Origin: Juglans regia | Taxonomy: Eukaryota > Streptophyta > Magnoliopsida > Fagales > Juglandaceae | Assembly: GCF_001411555.2 (NCBI RefSeq) | Contig: NC_049905.1 | Span: forward strand, 4,216,001-4,280,000 | Direction of reading: 5' to 3' | DNA length: 64,000 bases | Shown here: piece after piece, positions 1 to 10,747 of the stretch | How the letters are laid out: each line of letters starts with the position of its first letter | Position numbering within the stretch: position 1 is the stretch's first letter | Translations under genes and position numbers: made by a program | Notes under the pieces: generated by a model | The model's input: the letters and a program-made list of their open reading frames with translations, nothing else | What the model was told of the DNA's origin: nothing | The model's database searches: none

Positions 1-393
1 TGTATAATTCAATGCAGATCATTTTTATCTTCTATTAACTAAATTATCCATTTTATTTAAATTTCCATAATTCAATACAAATGCTCTTAATGGAGGAGCG
101 AAACATGCAGGCTTTATCCAAAACACCATTGTTTATATAGCAAACGAAAATATTATTTATAATTACAATTTTATGCACGTACCTATATATATCTATTGAT
201 CGCACATACCTCTATCTATTGACGTGTTAGTTATTGAAAAGATAAAAAATTTTAATTTTGAAATTTGAATTAAAAGAAAATTAATAAAATGGGATGAATA
301 GTAGTAAATATATATAATATTATACGTAAAATTATAGATACATCAAGCACAATAGATATGTTTGAGTTGTTACGAATATTTAAAAGTGTTATT

Positions 394-1260
394 TTTTTTT
401 AAGAATAGGACGGTACCTCAATTTTATTGATAGTCCTTATTTATGACAGAAGAAAATCGTGATTATATCTTAACACTTGAGGGTTACACATATTCAAAAC
501 TAACTAGAAAACCAAATCCAAGCATCCAAACTAACTAAACACGATACTGTACATCATAACAAAAGCAGCAAATTAACAAAAGCATCCAAACTAACAAAAT
601 AATAAAAGCAACAAATGATAAAGATAAACCAAAATAAAATAAAAGGCAAAAAAAAAAAAAAAAAAACCTATAACCAAACCTGTTATTTCTAATAGAGAAC
701 GTGTACTCCAGCTTTATCCATACAAATAGCTCCCAGAATATCTTTCAGTAGGTTGTGAGAGGACTGAAAAAAAGCCTCATTTCCACTAGAACCCAATTTG
801 GCAAGTCTGTCGGCTAGATGATTTGTTTCTCGATAAGAGTGGGAGATCCATATCACCATCGAGCTCGATATCGTTTTAGCTTGTTTCCAGCAAGTTTGAC
901 TCCTCCACGGGACATGCCCACCTTTATCCCACCATTAAGCCACAAGTTTAGAATCAGTTTTCACTTCAACATGAGTTATATTCATTCGTACAAACATGAT
1001 CAGCCCATCCAAAAACGCTCGAATCTCAGCAATATTATTTGAGCTAATGCCGTGATATTTGGTAAAAACACAAATCATATGACCCTTTGTATCTCTAAGA
1101 ACTCCACCTCCGCTTATTTCTGGGTTCCCTATGCTACTATCATCTACATTCAGTTTCATAAAGTTTTGTGTAGGCAACATCTATTGAAGAAATTGAACTT
1201 CTTTTTTCCCGACAAGCATAGACCATAAATCGAGTTGCTGTAAGATAGTACTATTTGAAG
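394..1260 (-). mobile_element. LINE 3' fragment with RNase H-like domain
   Basis: Minus-strand reading from about 1186 to 690 encodes a plant LINE-type RNase H domain. An open stretch at 935-1180 shows LNVDDSS, a GGGVLRD turn, NNIAEIRA and VKTDSKLV, which carry the expected D, E and D positions. After a stop, the same frame continues with a YRETNHLADRLAKLG-like segment typical of the domain end. The 3' end is the oligo-T on the plus strand near 394-402, which is the element's poly-A tail. The same terminal sequence (GTACCGTCCT followed by TTCTTAAAAA) recurs at about 12,255-12,281 in the other orientation, so both belong to one family. The element is 5'-truncated and carries stops. Confidence 0.75.
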
Positions 1261-1331
1261 CCTTGATGAATTGTATTCGATTTAGTATATAAGACTTGAG
1301 TTAGGAAGTGTTTGATTTTATTGTATAGTAA

Positions 1332-1450
1332 AATCAATTAGGTTATTTAGGTGTTACATATTAAAATATTTTTCCCTTAAAGTAATTTTTAAGCTAATTA
1401 ATGATAAAATTAGTTAGGTTATTTATGTGTTACATATTAAAATAATTTTT
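1332..1450. repeat. Diverged direct repeat in AT-rich spacer
   Basis: Two copies of roughly 40 bp sharing TTAGGTTATTTA and GTGTTACATATTAAAAT lie about 75 bp apart, near 1332-1374 and 1405-1450. The rest of 1261-2222 is AT-rich spacer in which I see no gene. Confidence 0.5.
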
Positions 1451-2222
1451 AATCTCAAATAAATTAAAAAGTACGTTTGAGAAAAAAAAAATCATTTTAA
1501 TATTTTTTCTGAAACGTGCTTTCTTGAATAATGCCAAACATAGTTCAAATTAAAAAAAGAAAAAACTATTAATGGATAAAAATGTCCATACAACTTTTAG
1601 ATAATTTCAACTTTACCCTTTGACTTTATCACATGCATAACACTAGAACATTGAAATGACATTTTATATCATTTCTACATCAAAAATATTTTTTTATATT
1701 ATTTCAATACAAATATAATATATTTAAAAGTGATTTAGACATATATTTATCAAATAAGGAATAACTTTTTAATACTAAAACTTATTACGTACTCAAAGTC
1801 TAATTGTAAGTAGCACCGCAGTCCCAATTTTGCACTAGTACTACACTCGTTTTTAAAATAAAAAAATTTTACGTGCAATCATTTTTATAATTAATTGGGT
1901 CATTTTTTTATTATAAAACAACTAATTTAGCAAATCACATTGCAAAAATTACACAAAATACCTCTTTTAAAATTAACCAAACGGCTCTAAGCCTCTAAGT
2001 TAAACGAAAAAGCTGGCATTTTAGATTAAAAAAAAAAAAAAGGTCCCATCATCACGTTATACAGAATCAACCCTTTCGACTTCTTAATATACATTGAAAG
2101 TGCATTAATGACCATGAAGTTAATTCTAGAATATTAAAAATGCATTAAATTTCAACAAAAACAGCGGTACTAGTACTGCAGATATTAATTGATCGATAGA
2201 GGTGCATGCATGGCCGGGTATC

Positions 2223-2866
2223 CTACAATGCGCACGTTTCGCCTTCATGTCTTTGAGCAATATAGCAATGGGTCTTGTATAATGTACCATCCTTACGCTT
2301 TCGTTTAATGCCTTGTCTGCTATCAGTCCCCAACCGACGAATTAGACCCCAGGCATCAGAAAATGAGGCCACGGACTGCCTTATTGTTAGCTTAAACTCA
2401 ACCTCATCGTGCAGGTGTGTATAAGACGGAATCCACACTTCTGCACGGCCAAATTTGGGCAGTCACTAGCAATTGACGCCTTAAGACGAGTGCATTGGTT
2501 CAACCATTCCGAAAGTGATCCTCGTGGTATATAGGATAGCCAGGTGAACATACCCAGCTGAAACAACATGAAATCTTCTTTAGTGGGGTGGTAGACATGG
2601 AGAGGTTCCACGCTACCAATATCAGTTTCCAGATGACAAATAAGTTCCAGCTGTGAAGTAATTTCAAGATTTTCGATGATAGCAGCCAAGTCCTCCTTGT
2701 CGACTGAAAAAGAAGCACATAGAGCAAGTCCCAGCCAGTCAATATCCTCGTAAAAGTTTGAAGGTAACTTAAACGTTACGGAAGGCTCGTCGCTGTGATG
2801 ATTAAACCACTCCAGAATTTCACAAGGGGGGAAACAGGAATTATACACAGATCATCGATCAAAGTC
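2223..2866 (-). pseudogene. C-JID cassette F, decayed last copy of the post-LRR array
   Basis: This is a minus-strand C-JID exon homologous to cassettes C-E. It starts after an ACAG acceptor at 2867-2870 and shows EILEWF, SVTFKLPSNF and ALCASFSV. Later it shows WLSYIPRG and a CGFRL stretch. Two lesions are visible. An in-frame TGA at 2852-2854 lies four codons after the acceptor. A frameshift near 2430 moves the end of the domain (DEVEFKLTIRQS) into another frame, which runs to 2223. If cassette E is spliced to F, translation ends almost at once, so F is probably 3' UTR or dead. Confidence 0.75.
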
Positions 2867-2944
2867 CTGTAAAATAGAAAGGTGATCTACAATGAGTAAG
2901 CATTAAGACACTGAAAAGAAACATATTTATATGTCCGCGGCTTA

Positions 2945-3583
2945 TTAACTGCTTTGCATATCATTTCCACTTACACTGCTTTGCCACTCGCAGGAATTAA
3001 TGCAGACGTCGTTGTTTTGCATGTCATTTGATCCAGTATCAGTCGCCACTGACTGAAGGATAAGATTCATATTGGGAAAAGGTGAGGTCAAGCACTTGAT
3101 AATTGTTTGCTCAAACTCTTCTGAATCTTGATGGTATAAGAGACGGAGGCCACAGTCCAGCACCATCAAGCGAGGGCAATCGCTTACAACTGAAGCCTCA
3201 ATCCGTCTGCATTGTCCCACCAAATCTCTTACTGACCGGCATGGTATATAGGACAGCCAAATGAATCCGTGAGGATAAAACCAAGTCAGTTTTTCTTCTG
3301 TTATGGGAAAGACATGGGGAGGATCCAGGCTTCCTATACCAGTATCCAACTGACATATAAGGTGGTAAGAAACGTTGGAATTCATGTTATGATCTTGTGA
3401 GACAGTCAAATGCTCGTGGACTGAAAATGCCGTACATACAGCAAGTCCCATCCAATTACTTTCACCATGAATATTTGAAGGTAGCTGTATAGTCGCAGAA
3501 CTACCACCACGGTGATGGCTGAACCACTCTGGAATTTTCGTATCGGATAAGCAAGTATTACTTGCAGAGAACGGATCAAAACC
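2945..3583 (-). CDS. C-JID cassette E (TNL post-LRR domain exon)
   Basis: A minus-strand exon begins after TTTATAG at 3583 with GFDPFS, then KIPEWF, SATIQLPSN, GLAVCTAFSV, WLSYIPCRS and CGLRLLYHQD, the usual order of C-JID blocks. A strong donor (AGCAGT then GTAAGTGG) would end the exon at 2975, giving 609 bp, phase 0 at both ends. If that donor is not used, the frame stays open nine more codons to a TAA at 2945. The next cassette has a stop four codons in, so E is probably the last full C-JID of any long product. It is about 40 residues shorter than A, C and D at its C-terminal linker. Confidence 0.7.
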   Translation of the reverse strand, partial: GFDPFSASNTCLSDTKIPEWFSHHRGGSSATIQLPSNIHGESNWMGLAVCTAFSVHEHLTVSQDHNMNSNVSYHLICQLDTGIGSLDPPHVFPITEEKLTWFYPHGFIWLSYIPCRSVRDLVGQCRRIEASVVSDCPRLMVLDCGLRLLYHQDSEEFEQTIIKCLTSPFPNMNLILQSVATDTGSNDMQNNDVCINSCEWQSSVSGNDMQSS

Positions 3584-3615
3584 CTATAAAATAAAATAAA
3601 ATAACCTCGTTACAT

Positions 3616-3644
<29 letters not shown>

Positions 3645-3646
<2 letters not shown>

Positions 3647-4379
3647 CAAAGATTCTTAAAAGCAAGGACTTGAAGTTTCTTTCATGCAGGATGGTTGAGT
3701 TGGTTTTAGAGACTTGGTTCTCAGCCGATGTGGCCGGACGAGCATTACAGGTAGAACCTGGATCCATGGGATCGCATTCTTCTATTTCAGTTGAGAATGT
3801 TTCCATAGGACGTATACAATCTTCTTCACGGACTATATCTTTGTGGAAGAGATGCCAGTTGTCAAAAAATGAGACCGATGAATGGTACACTGTTTGAAAC
3901 ATCTTTTGCGCATCTTGCAGGTGCAGCGCCCGGAGGGCACACTTCTGAACCACCAGGCACGGCCAGTTGGTTGCCATTGAAGCCGTTAACCGATGACAAC
4001 CTAACATCCTATCCAAAAGCCACCAATACGGTAGGTAGAACAGCCAATTGAATCCACGTAGATGTGATATCCACTTGAGTTCTTCTTTAGTGGGACAATA
4101 CGTATGGTGAAATTTCATGAAACATAAATTTGCATCTAGAAGTCGACAAATAAGACCGTAAGGTACTTGTGATTCCAGATTTTCGAGAAACTGATCAAGT
4201 GGATACTCGTCTGGTACCGAGAATGTAGCACAGAGAACCAATCCCGCGATATCGTTAGCGTCACAAAAATTTGAAGGAAAGTCAATTGTCACGCTGGGTC
4301 CGGCACTGCGATGGCTGAACAAGTTCTGAATTTCACTTGGAGGGAAACAACGATCATAGATATACAATCCATTGAATTC
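3645..4379 (-). CDS. C-JID cassette D (TNL post-LRR domain exon)
   Basis: This minus-strand exon is 735 bp (245 codons) and phase 0 at both ends. It starts after TTTTACAG with EFNGLYIYDRCF, followed by SEIQNLF, SVTIDFPSNF, GLVLCATFSV, GFNWLFYLPY and VVQKCALRAL. The last block is an acidic and polar linker ending LLLRIFE. The donor GAG/GTCTCT is followed at once by a long (CT)n run (plus strand 3617-3643). C-JIDs fold as jelly-roll/Ig-like domains behind the LRR of TNL receptors and help bind the pathogen effector. No stop or frameshift is seen. It lies directly downstream of cassette C. Confidence 0.75.
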
Positions 4380-4405
4380 CTGTAAAATAAACTACAACAG
4401 CAAAT

Positions 4406-4439
<34 letters not shown>

Positions 4440-4442
4440 GAC

Positions 4443-5177
4443 CTCAAAGTTTTTTAGAAGAAAATTGCTAGCGTTCTTTATCTGTTTATCACTGTTTGTA
4501 TAGGAATTGGCAGTTGAATTGGATTCCCCCTGAAAAATGCGTCTTCTTAACCTATGATCACTAGAGCTTCTGCTTACACTGGTTTCTCCTTCATCATTAT
4601 AGTTTTCCTCCCTGTTTCTGTAGTCATCTACTGAAAACTGATGGACTGGTTGGGACTTGTTAGGAAACGTGGATGAGCAGTGAGTTATCATTCGCACAAA
4701 CTCATCCACGTTTTGCTGGTACACTAGATCAGCATGCCCACACTTCTGCACCATTAGGCCTTGGCTTTTGCTTACAAATAAGGCCTTCAAGAGATTCCAC
4801 GGTTTCAGCTTTTCTAGAATCGAAACACGCGGTATATACAATAGCCAAAGGAATTCACATTGATTTAACCAACTAGATTTGGTAAATTCTGACTCGGTGT
4901 TGTTCTTGTGAATCGATATTGTCCAACCTACATCGCTTCCAAAATAACAAGTAAGGCCACGACAAATTTCCAAACCTAGAGTACCGTTATGGACAAGCGT
5001 GGAATGCTTGAGGAATGTGAAAATGGCACACACTGCAATTCCACGCCAATCAGAACTACTGTATAAATCTGGGCATGGCCGGAATGTCAGCAAAGGACCA
5101 GGGTGACTGCAGAAACTTTTCGGAATATCACTTTGTGGAAAACAATTATTGAAAACTCGCTGATGATCAAAGCAGTC
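4443..5177 (-). CDS. C-JID cassette C (TNL post-LRR domain exon)
   Basis: This minus-strand exon is 735 bp (245 codons), phase 0 in and out, and starts after GATCTCACAG with DCFDHQRVFNNCF. C-JID blocks follow: SDIPKSF, WRGIAVCAIFTF, LWLLYIPRVS and VQKCGHADLVY. A serine-rich charged linker ends FLLKNFE. The donor GAG/GTCGATCT runs into a (CT)n microsatellite (plus strand 4408-4437). The SVT strand block is less conserved here than in D-F. A 4-kb intron holding two solo LTRs separates it from cassette B. Because its phase matches A, a transcript that skips B could join A directly to C in frame. Confidence 0.7.
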
Positions 5178-5351
5178 CTGTGAGATCATAGAAATATGGA
5201 ATCAGTATTAAGCTGAGGAGACAAGTACACGTATTTAGAATTTTACGCGTTGAGTGACAGCCCCATTTTAACAGTGTTTTACTTTTTAATTTAAAATTTT
5301 CACAATCATTAGAATAATATTGGAATTTGAATCGATCCCTTGAAGCGCCTG

Positions 5352-8300
5352 TGTAACGCCCCGAACCCGAGGGTCCGGAGAGTTAACTCATGTCACTAAC
5401 AAACCTGTCTCTCCAAGCACTAAAAACTCCAAGGACTTCATGATTAGCACACAATTCATATATATATATATATATATATATATTTTTCAAATGACCATAA
5501 TAACACTCCATAAGTTATCATTACAAAACATAAACCGAAAGGGGTCCACAATCTCCCAATAACCTCAAAAATATAACAATACATCTTTAGGTCTCAATAG
5601 GTCTAAACAACGTAAAGTACTTCAAATACTCAAGTTAAATCCATCTACTAACAATGGTACTCTAAGTACCCAATCCTTCCCTCCAAATCTAGCCCGCTTC
5701 AATTCTATTCCTGACCCCCAGCTGGAAAGTCAATATCATCTGAAAATATATGAAGATAAGGGGGGGTGAGTTATCAACAACTCAGTAAGCAGAGGACATA
5801 TACTAGCATGTAAACATGAGCCTTTTCAGAAAATTCAATATGCAAAAACAAAATATTTTATTTTTGTATGCAGATCTCAGAAAACATGTTATCAGAAAAT
5901 CAGAGCGACTTTTCAAACATTTCATACCCAAGTCAACAATTCATATTTGAGGATCCATTTCATATTCAAAAACACTTTGGCATAACATAACTGAACATCT
6001 CCATCTTATCATGTCATATCATATACCATGTTTAACCCCCGTGGTAGAGTTGTGCTATCCCCGGTGGCCAAACCAGGCAGTATCATGTGGTGAACTTCCC
6101 CTTTTTCAATCTCGGAGCCCCGAGTGTGCACACAGGAAAGAACACGTAAAAAGACAACTTTGTTTCCAAAGTGGGTGCACTCATATCATATCATGGTGGT
6201 ACCAACCATATCACGTGAACAGTATCATCATATCAGAACCATATTCAGAACAGATAAGTATGCCAAAGTTTTATCATATCCATATCATATCAAAACACGT
6301 GCGAAACATATTCATATCCTTTCTATTTGATCAAAAACAGATCCATATCATTTCATATCATATGCATAAAAATTTCAATGATATCATATTCGCTCTTTTG
6401 TATATTTCAGAAACATGTCAAATATTGCTCATGTCTACACATTTCATGTCAAACATTTCTTTTCTCTTTCATACGTATCTCATGAGGGAATGCAAAACAT
6501 ATACTGAGGTTGTTTTTCACTTTTTCTTTTTAAAACAATATGCACATTTTTACAAACCAACCTCAGTTCATTTCTTTTTATGCAAATCCAGCATAGGAAC
6601 CCCGCTTACCTGAACTTCTTAGCCTTTCGAAAATTTCCTCAACAATGCCGAATAAAAATTAATCGTCACCTATAAGATAATCACGTAAATTTTCATAAAT
6701 TTCCAATCAATCTCGTATTTCAATATTCAAGCCTACAACTTCTAAAATAATCCTTTTTTTTTTAATTCCTCAACCCAAAATTCTCAATATTCTTAAACAC
6801 CAACATCACTTTTTAAACTCATCAATATCCAACTTCGACTAAAACATTTAATTCTAACTTATTTACGATAGAGATCTTACTATAATTTATAATACAAAAA
6901 TAACATAACTATAACAAAATCATTATAAGTAGAAACTCGTACTTTTGTTTAAATAATAACAAAACAAAAATATTCTTTTAAGAGGATATTTTACAATATT
7001 CTTTTAAGTGTTACTTATCAGTCTACTTATTAACCATTCCAATAAAACATAAGCCCCAAAAATATATATCCATTTAACGAAATAAATTCATGCATCTGCG
7101 CCTAAATAAAACACCCTTTACAAACCACGTATTATACTCATGATTTCAAATCCGAAATACTTAACATAACTTAATTAAGCTAACACCCCAACACTAACTT
7201 TGGAGGCGCACTATAAGAGAGCAGAAAATAAAATAAAATAAAACAAAAAAATATTATTAAAATATCATCTATAACAAAATACAATATTCTATGAGACTTA
7301 AAACAAAACCCAGATGACACAACTCAAATAGATCCCTCATTCGAAAAATATGAATCGGAAACATGCACTAAGGGTAAACCAGTAATAATATTCAACTATT
7401 AGGTTAATAATATATATATATATATATATTTATATATGTATATATCATAAGAACCAAAACTAGAGGATCACAACACCCGGACATGCGATGGCAGGGACTT
7501 ACTCCCAGGAGACCGAGGCGAGCGTGGAGGAGTACGGCGCGATGGCTGGCTGGCGGGACAGTGGCGGTGCGACTAAAAAGCAGGAACACAGTGGGGAGGC
7601 CGTCGAGCTGGGCTGAGCACGAGAGAAAAAGAGAGAGTAAGGTGAGCGAGCAAGAGGCGGAGAGAAAGAAGTGTGCAGACCGAAAGGGATGCTCACCGTG
7701 GAAGGTGGTTACGACCGAGGTGGTCAGTGGGCGTCCAGTGCCTTCTTCCCGAGCGAGAGGCGACGGCTTGGCTTGAATGGTGCAGTACAACGGGTTGGTG
7801 TTAGAACCTCTGTTTCAGGTGGCTAAAAACAGGAGATTTTCGGGCTGGGGTGGTATTCTGTTTTCGGAGGTGCAACCGAGATGGTGTTTACACGGAGAGG
7901 GTAGTGGCGCCCGGCTTGAGTGGTGGACTTGTGTGGTTGTCGTTCCGTGTGCGAGGACTGCGTTCGGCGGAGAATAATGCACTGGCCTGGCTGTGCGGGT
8001 GGTTGGACAGCTGAACGAGGCTTGCGGTTTGATGCCTTGAGGGTAGGGAACTGATGCAATGGCCACGGTTCTAGTGTGCTGAGGCGTGAAATGAGGGCTG
8101 CGGCACATGAACTAGGGTTGAGAAGACTTAAACTTATACATAACTATAAGTAGAAAGTAGAACAAACCTAATTAGAAAGGAAAGGATGGACGTGCATGAA
8201 ATAGAACTAGCTGGACGCCGTGCGATGAAGTCTGGACCCGCGCGATCTCACGGCTAGGCTCTGAACGAGCTTAATGTATTGCTTTCATCTAAAGCTTCGG

Positions 8301-8414
8301 GTCTCTAATCAACTAGAAGAAAGTAATATAAATAAAATAAAATATACTGCCAAAACATTTTAGGCTCAAAGTAACGCACCAGTTCAAAGGGGTCTGGCAA
8401 TGCTGGGTCTTACA
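5352..8414 (+). mobile_element. Solo LTR, about 3.06 kb, with 5-bp target duplication
   Basis: The segment starts TGTAACGCCCCG and ends GGGTCTTACA, so it has TG...CA ends with a short imperfect terminal inversion. It is flanked by identical GCCTG at 5347-5351 and 8415-8419. No gag, pol or internal LTR pair is visible between the ends, so I read it as a solo LTR left by recombination of a long-LTR element. The LTR length and starting motif suggest a Ty3/gypsy chromovirus of the Tekay/Del kind, but this is inference. Open frames inside it (6011-6613 and 7404-8108) have no recognisable domain. It sits in the intron between C-JID cassettes B and C. Confidence 0.8.
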
Positions 8415-8564
8415 GCCTGTAGCAATTTCATCAACCAAGCATGTGAGGGGTGTAATCCCTAGGGCCAGGCTTGAGGTTAAGGCTTGGGCTAAGCTGAGTC
8501 GGCCCAGTTGGCTCAAGAAGAGGAGCAATCGAGCAAGGCACGCTGACTAAAGGATGGAGAGTAG

Positions 8565-9113
8565 GACAATCTGACACCACTTTTGGCTAACAATCGGGGA
8601 CATCCCTTGTCCCTGAATCCTTACATCCGAACAGGTTAAAGGAATGGACGTGCCTGACTAGAACCACGCTGCCTTAATGAGATGGAAGCTTGCATGCCAT
8701 GACAGGGAGCCACACTGCATTTAATGCGTCTCGAAACTCGGCACACCACAACATGCCCCCTAGGGTGTCAATAATGGCCAACTACCAGGTCTAGCAAGCC
8801 TACAGCACAGTAGGGAGCTGGCAAGGACACTCGATCCCAGTACGGAGCTGCACACCTACTACCTTCACCTCGGGAATCGCCCCTGCCCGGCATAAATACC
8901 CCCTCCCTCAGACAGGGGAGGGGTTCACACTCATGAATACTTCAGCTCTCATTCTCCTTGACTGGATATTTCTCTCTTTCTTGTCTTCCTAATCACTAAC
9001 TTAAGCGTCGGAGGTACAACGACATCCGAGCCCCCTATTATCTATCTCAACAGCAATCAGATCTTTAGCTCAACAATGTGGAGTTGCAGAAATCGCAAAA
9101 CACGACATCAACA
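8565..9113 (+). mobile_element. Second solo LTR, about 0.55 kb
   Basis: The sequence is LTR-like: a TATA-like CATAAATACCCC near 8891, a following CTCTCATTCTCC and CGTCGGAGG region typical of R/U5, and a CAACA 3' end. Identical GAGTA occurs at 8560-8564 and 9114-9118, as expected for a 5-bp target duplication. The 5' end reads GGACAATC rather than TG, so one base may have mutated or the boundary may be slightly off. No internal coding region is present. It lies in the same intron as the 3-kb solo LTR. Confidence 0.55.
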
Positions 9114-9228
9114 GAGTATGTTTCAAGTGAATCAAAATGTTGTTGTACGTACCGCTAGGTGTTCAACACTTGATGGAAGCTTTGGCAAGGATTCAGTCGA
9201 CGTGCATATCCTCAGCCTGCACAACCAA

Positions 9229-9960
9229 TTAACTTTTCAATGAAATACTAAGATGTGTTGAGGCATTAGAATTATTACAAACTATATCTATTGACCAAAA
9301 ATTTAACCTTTGCGATGTGGGAGAGTAATTAGAATGACTAGTACTCGGCGTTTTTCTTCCAGATGCATTTCCAGATTCAGATTCAAATTCACCCCGATGA
9401 ACATTTCTTGGCATATCACTGTTCACTTGATGTACAAGACTTCGCTTATAACCTTGATGGTATCCCTTCGGACTACCTAAGATGCAGTCAACCACTGTTT
9501 GAACAAAGCCTTCCACTTGGTGCTCATACACTACTCGCATTCCACACACGTGTGCCTCCACATCTGAACTGGAGGTTCCAAATAAAGCCCGAATTGCATT
9601 TTGTTGATTTAACTTATGGGTAAAAGACAGACGTGGTATGTGAAACACCAAAAGTCGATGTGACTCACGAAAAATGTCTCTGGTGAGGGGAAATATTGTA
9701 GAAGATTGAATGCAGCCATCATCCGTAGACAAAAGACAAGAAAAGTTACGGGAAGTTAATTTTGAGTCATGGGAAACCGATGAATTCTCCTTCACAGCAA
9801 AACAAGCATATACAGAAAATCCGATCCATCCTATATCATCATACAAATTGGCGGGCAGGGGGATTCTGATAGAGTGCCCGAAAAGATGATCTATGAACCA
9901 TGGCGGTGATGCTTTTAAAGGAAAAATATATTTGTTCACTTTGTTTTTTGCATGTTTTAC
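9229..9960 (-). CDS. C-JID cassette B (possible terminal exon)
   Basis: This minus-strand exon begins after TTTGTTACAG with VKHAKNKVNKY. It shows SIRIPLPANLYDD, GFSVYACFAV, LLVFHIPRLSF and CGMRVVYEHQVEGFVQT, so it is a C-JID. The position matching the donors of A, C and D is TTTTTG/GTCAAT at 9296/9295, but the exon there is in phase 2 instead of phase 0, as if one base were lost. No (CT)n run follows. Without splicing, the frame continues to a TAA at 9229-9231. B is therefore either the last exon of a TNL with two C-JIDs (A and B) or is skipped in longer products. Confidence 0.7.
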   Translation of the reverse strand, partial: VKHAKNKVNKYIFPLKASPPWFIDHLFGHSIRIPLPANLYDDIGWIGFSVYACFAVKENSSVSHDSKLTSRNFSCLLSTDDGCIQSSTIFPLTRDIFRESHRLLVFHIPRLSFTHKLNQQNAIRALFGTSSSDVEAHVCGMRVVYEHQVEGFVQTVVDCILGSPKGYHQGYKRSLVHQVNSDMPRNVHRGEFESESGNASGRKTPSTSHSNYSPTSQRLNFWSIDIVCNNSNASTHLSISLKS

Positions 9961-10012
9961 CTGTAACAAATAGAATGGTAGAATTGTTTAGCCGAGAGAG
10001 AGAGAGAGAGAC

Positions 10013-10747
10013 CTCGAAGTATTGTAAAAGCAACGAAAGAAGGACACCTTTCAGCCCATGATCCTCATTTGATAAGGGGCAAGGAATGCAAGTCATGGAA
10101 ACACATTCTGCCTCACCCACATGACGAGAAGGCAAAATCGACATACATTGTGCAACTTTTCGAAAAGTTGAACGTTCTCCAGAAAAAACCCCTAAAGAGC
10201 ATCGATCTATAGATTCGGCAAACTCTTCAACATCTTTATGTCCATATAATATACGCATCCCAAGCTTTTTCACCTCCACGCCCGGACTGCCTGTTGTAAT
10301 TGAAGCCACAATGTACCTCCATCTATCTGGCTTATAATTTGATCGTTTCTTTTTCTCTTTTCTCTGCGGATTATTTGATTGTTTCGAAAACCACACATAT
10401 GGTATATATACCCAAAACCCAGTTGGCCCAACAAAATGGACTTTAGGGTTATTAAGAACCAATGGTTGTTTTAGACGACCTTTCTTAGTCTCAAAATCAC
10501 AAACAAACTGGTGAAGATCCTTCAAATCCAAAGTAGTGTCACTTCTCTCAGAACTCCTAAAATTCGAAGTCTCAAGCTCATGGACTTTATAAATAACAAA
10601 CAGAGCACATCCAAACCACTCATTACCGCACGATGTTGGATACATCTGCGTTGTTACAGAGGAACTAGTGCTTTGCTTGTCGAACCACTTTGGGATTTCA
10701 GCCGCCCACGAAGGGCCACATCTTACATTGGGAGATTGAAAATAATT
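10013..10747 (-). CDS. C-JID cassette A (first post-LRR domain exon)
   Basis: This minus-strand exon is 735 bp (245 codons), phase 0 at both ends, and joins in frame to the LRR exon ending at 11052. It starts after GTTCTATAG with NYFQSPNV and shows AEIPKWFDKQS, WFGCALFVIY, FWVYIPYVWFSK, a lysine/arginine-rich insert and VKKLGMRILYGHKDVEEFAES. The end is LLQYFE, followed by donor GAG/GTCTCT and a (CT)n run (plus strand 9995-10010). Its sequence is the most diverged of the set. Directly behind the LRR, it occupies the position of the single C-JID of ordinary TNLs. Confidence 0.75.

Noticed and set aside
6011..6613. 200-codon open frame inside the 3-kb solo LTR
   Set aside because: The composition is His/Ile/Tyr-rich from ATCATAT-like repeats with no recognisable domain. 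Such frames are common in long LTRs.
7404..8108. Overlapping GC-richer open frames in both strands of the solo LTR
   Set aside because: They fall entirely within the element bounded by GCCTG duplications and show no conserved protein pattern.
3600..10020. CRISPR-like reading of the regularly spaced (GA)n tracts
   Set aside because: This is plant nuclear DNA. The tracts are simple dinucleotide repeats at exon borders, with no repeat-spacer structure.
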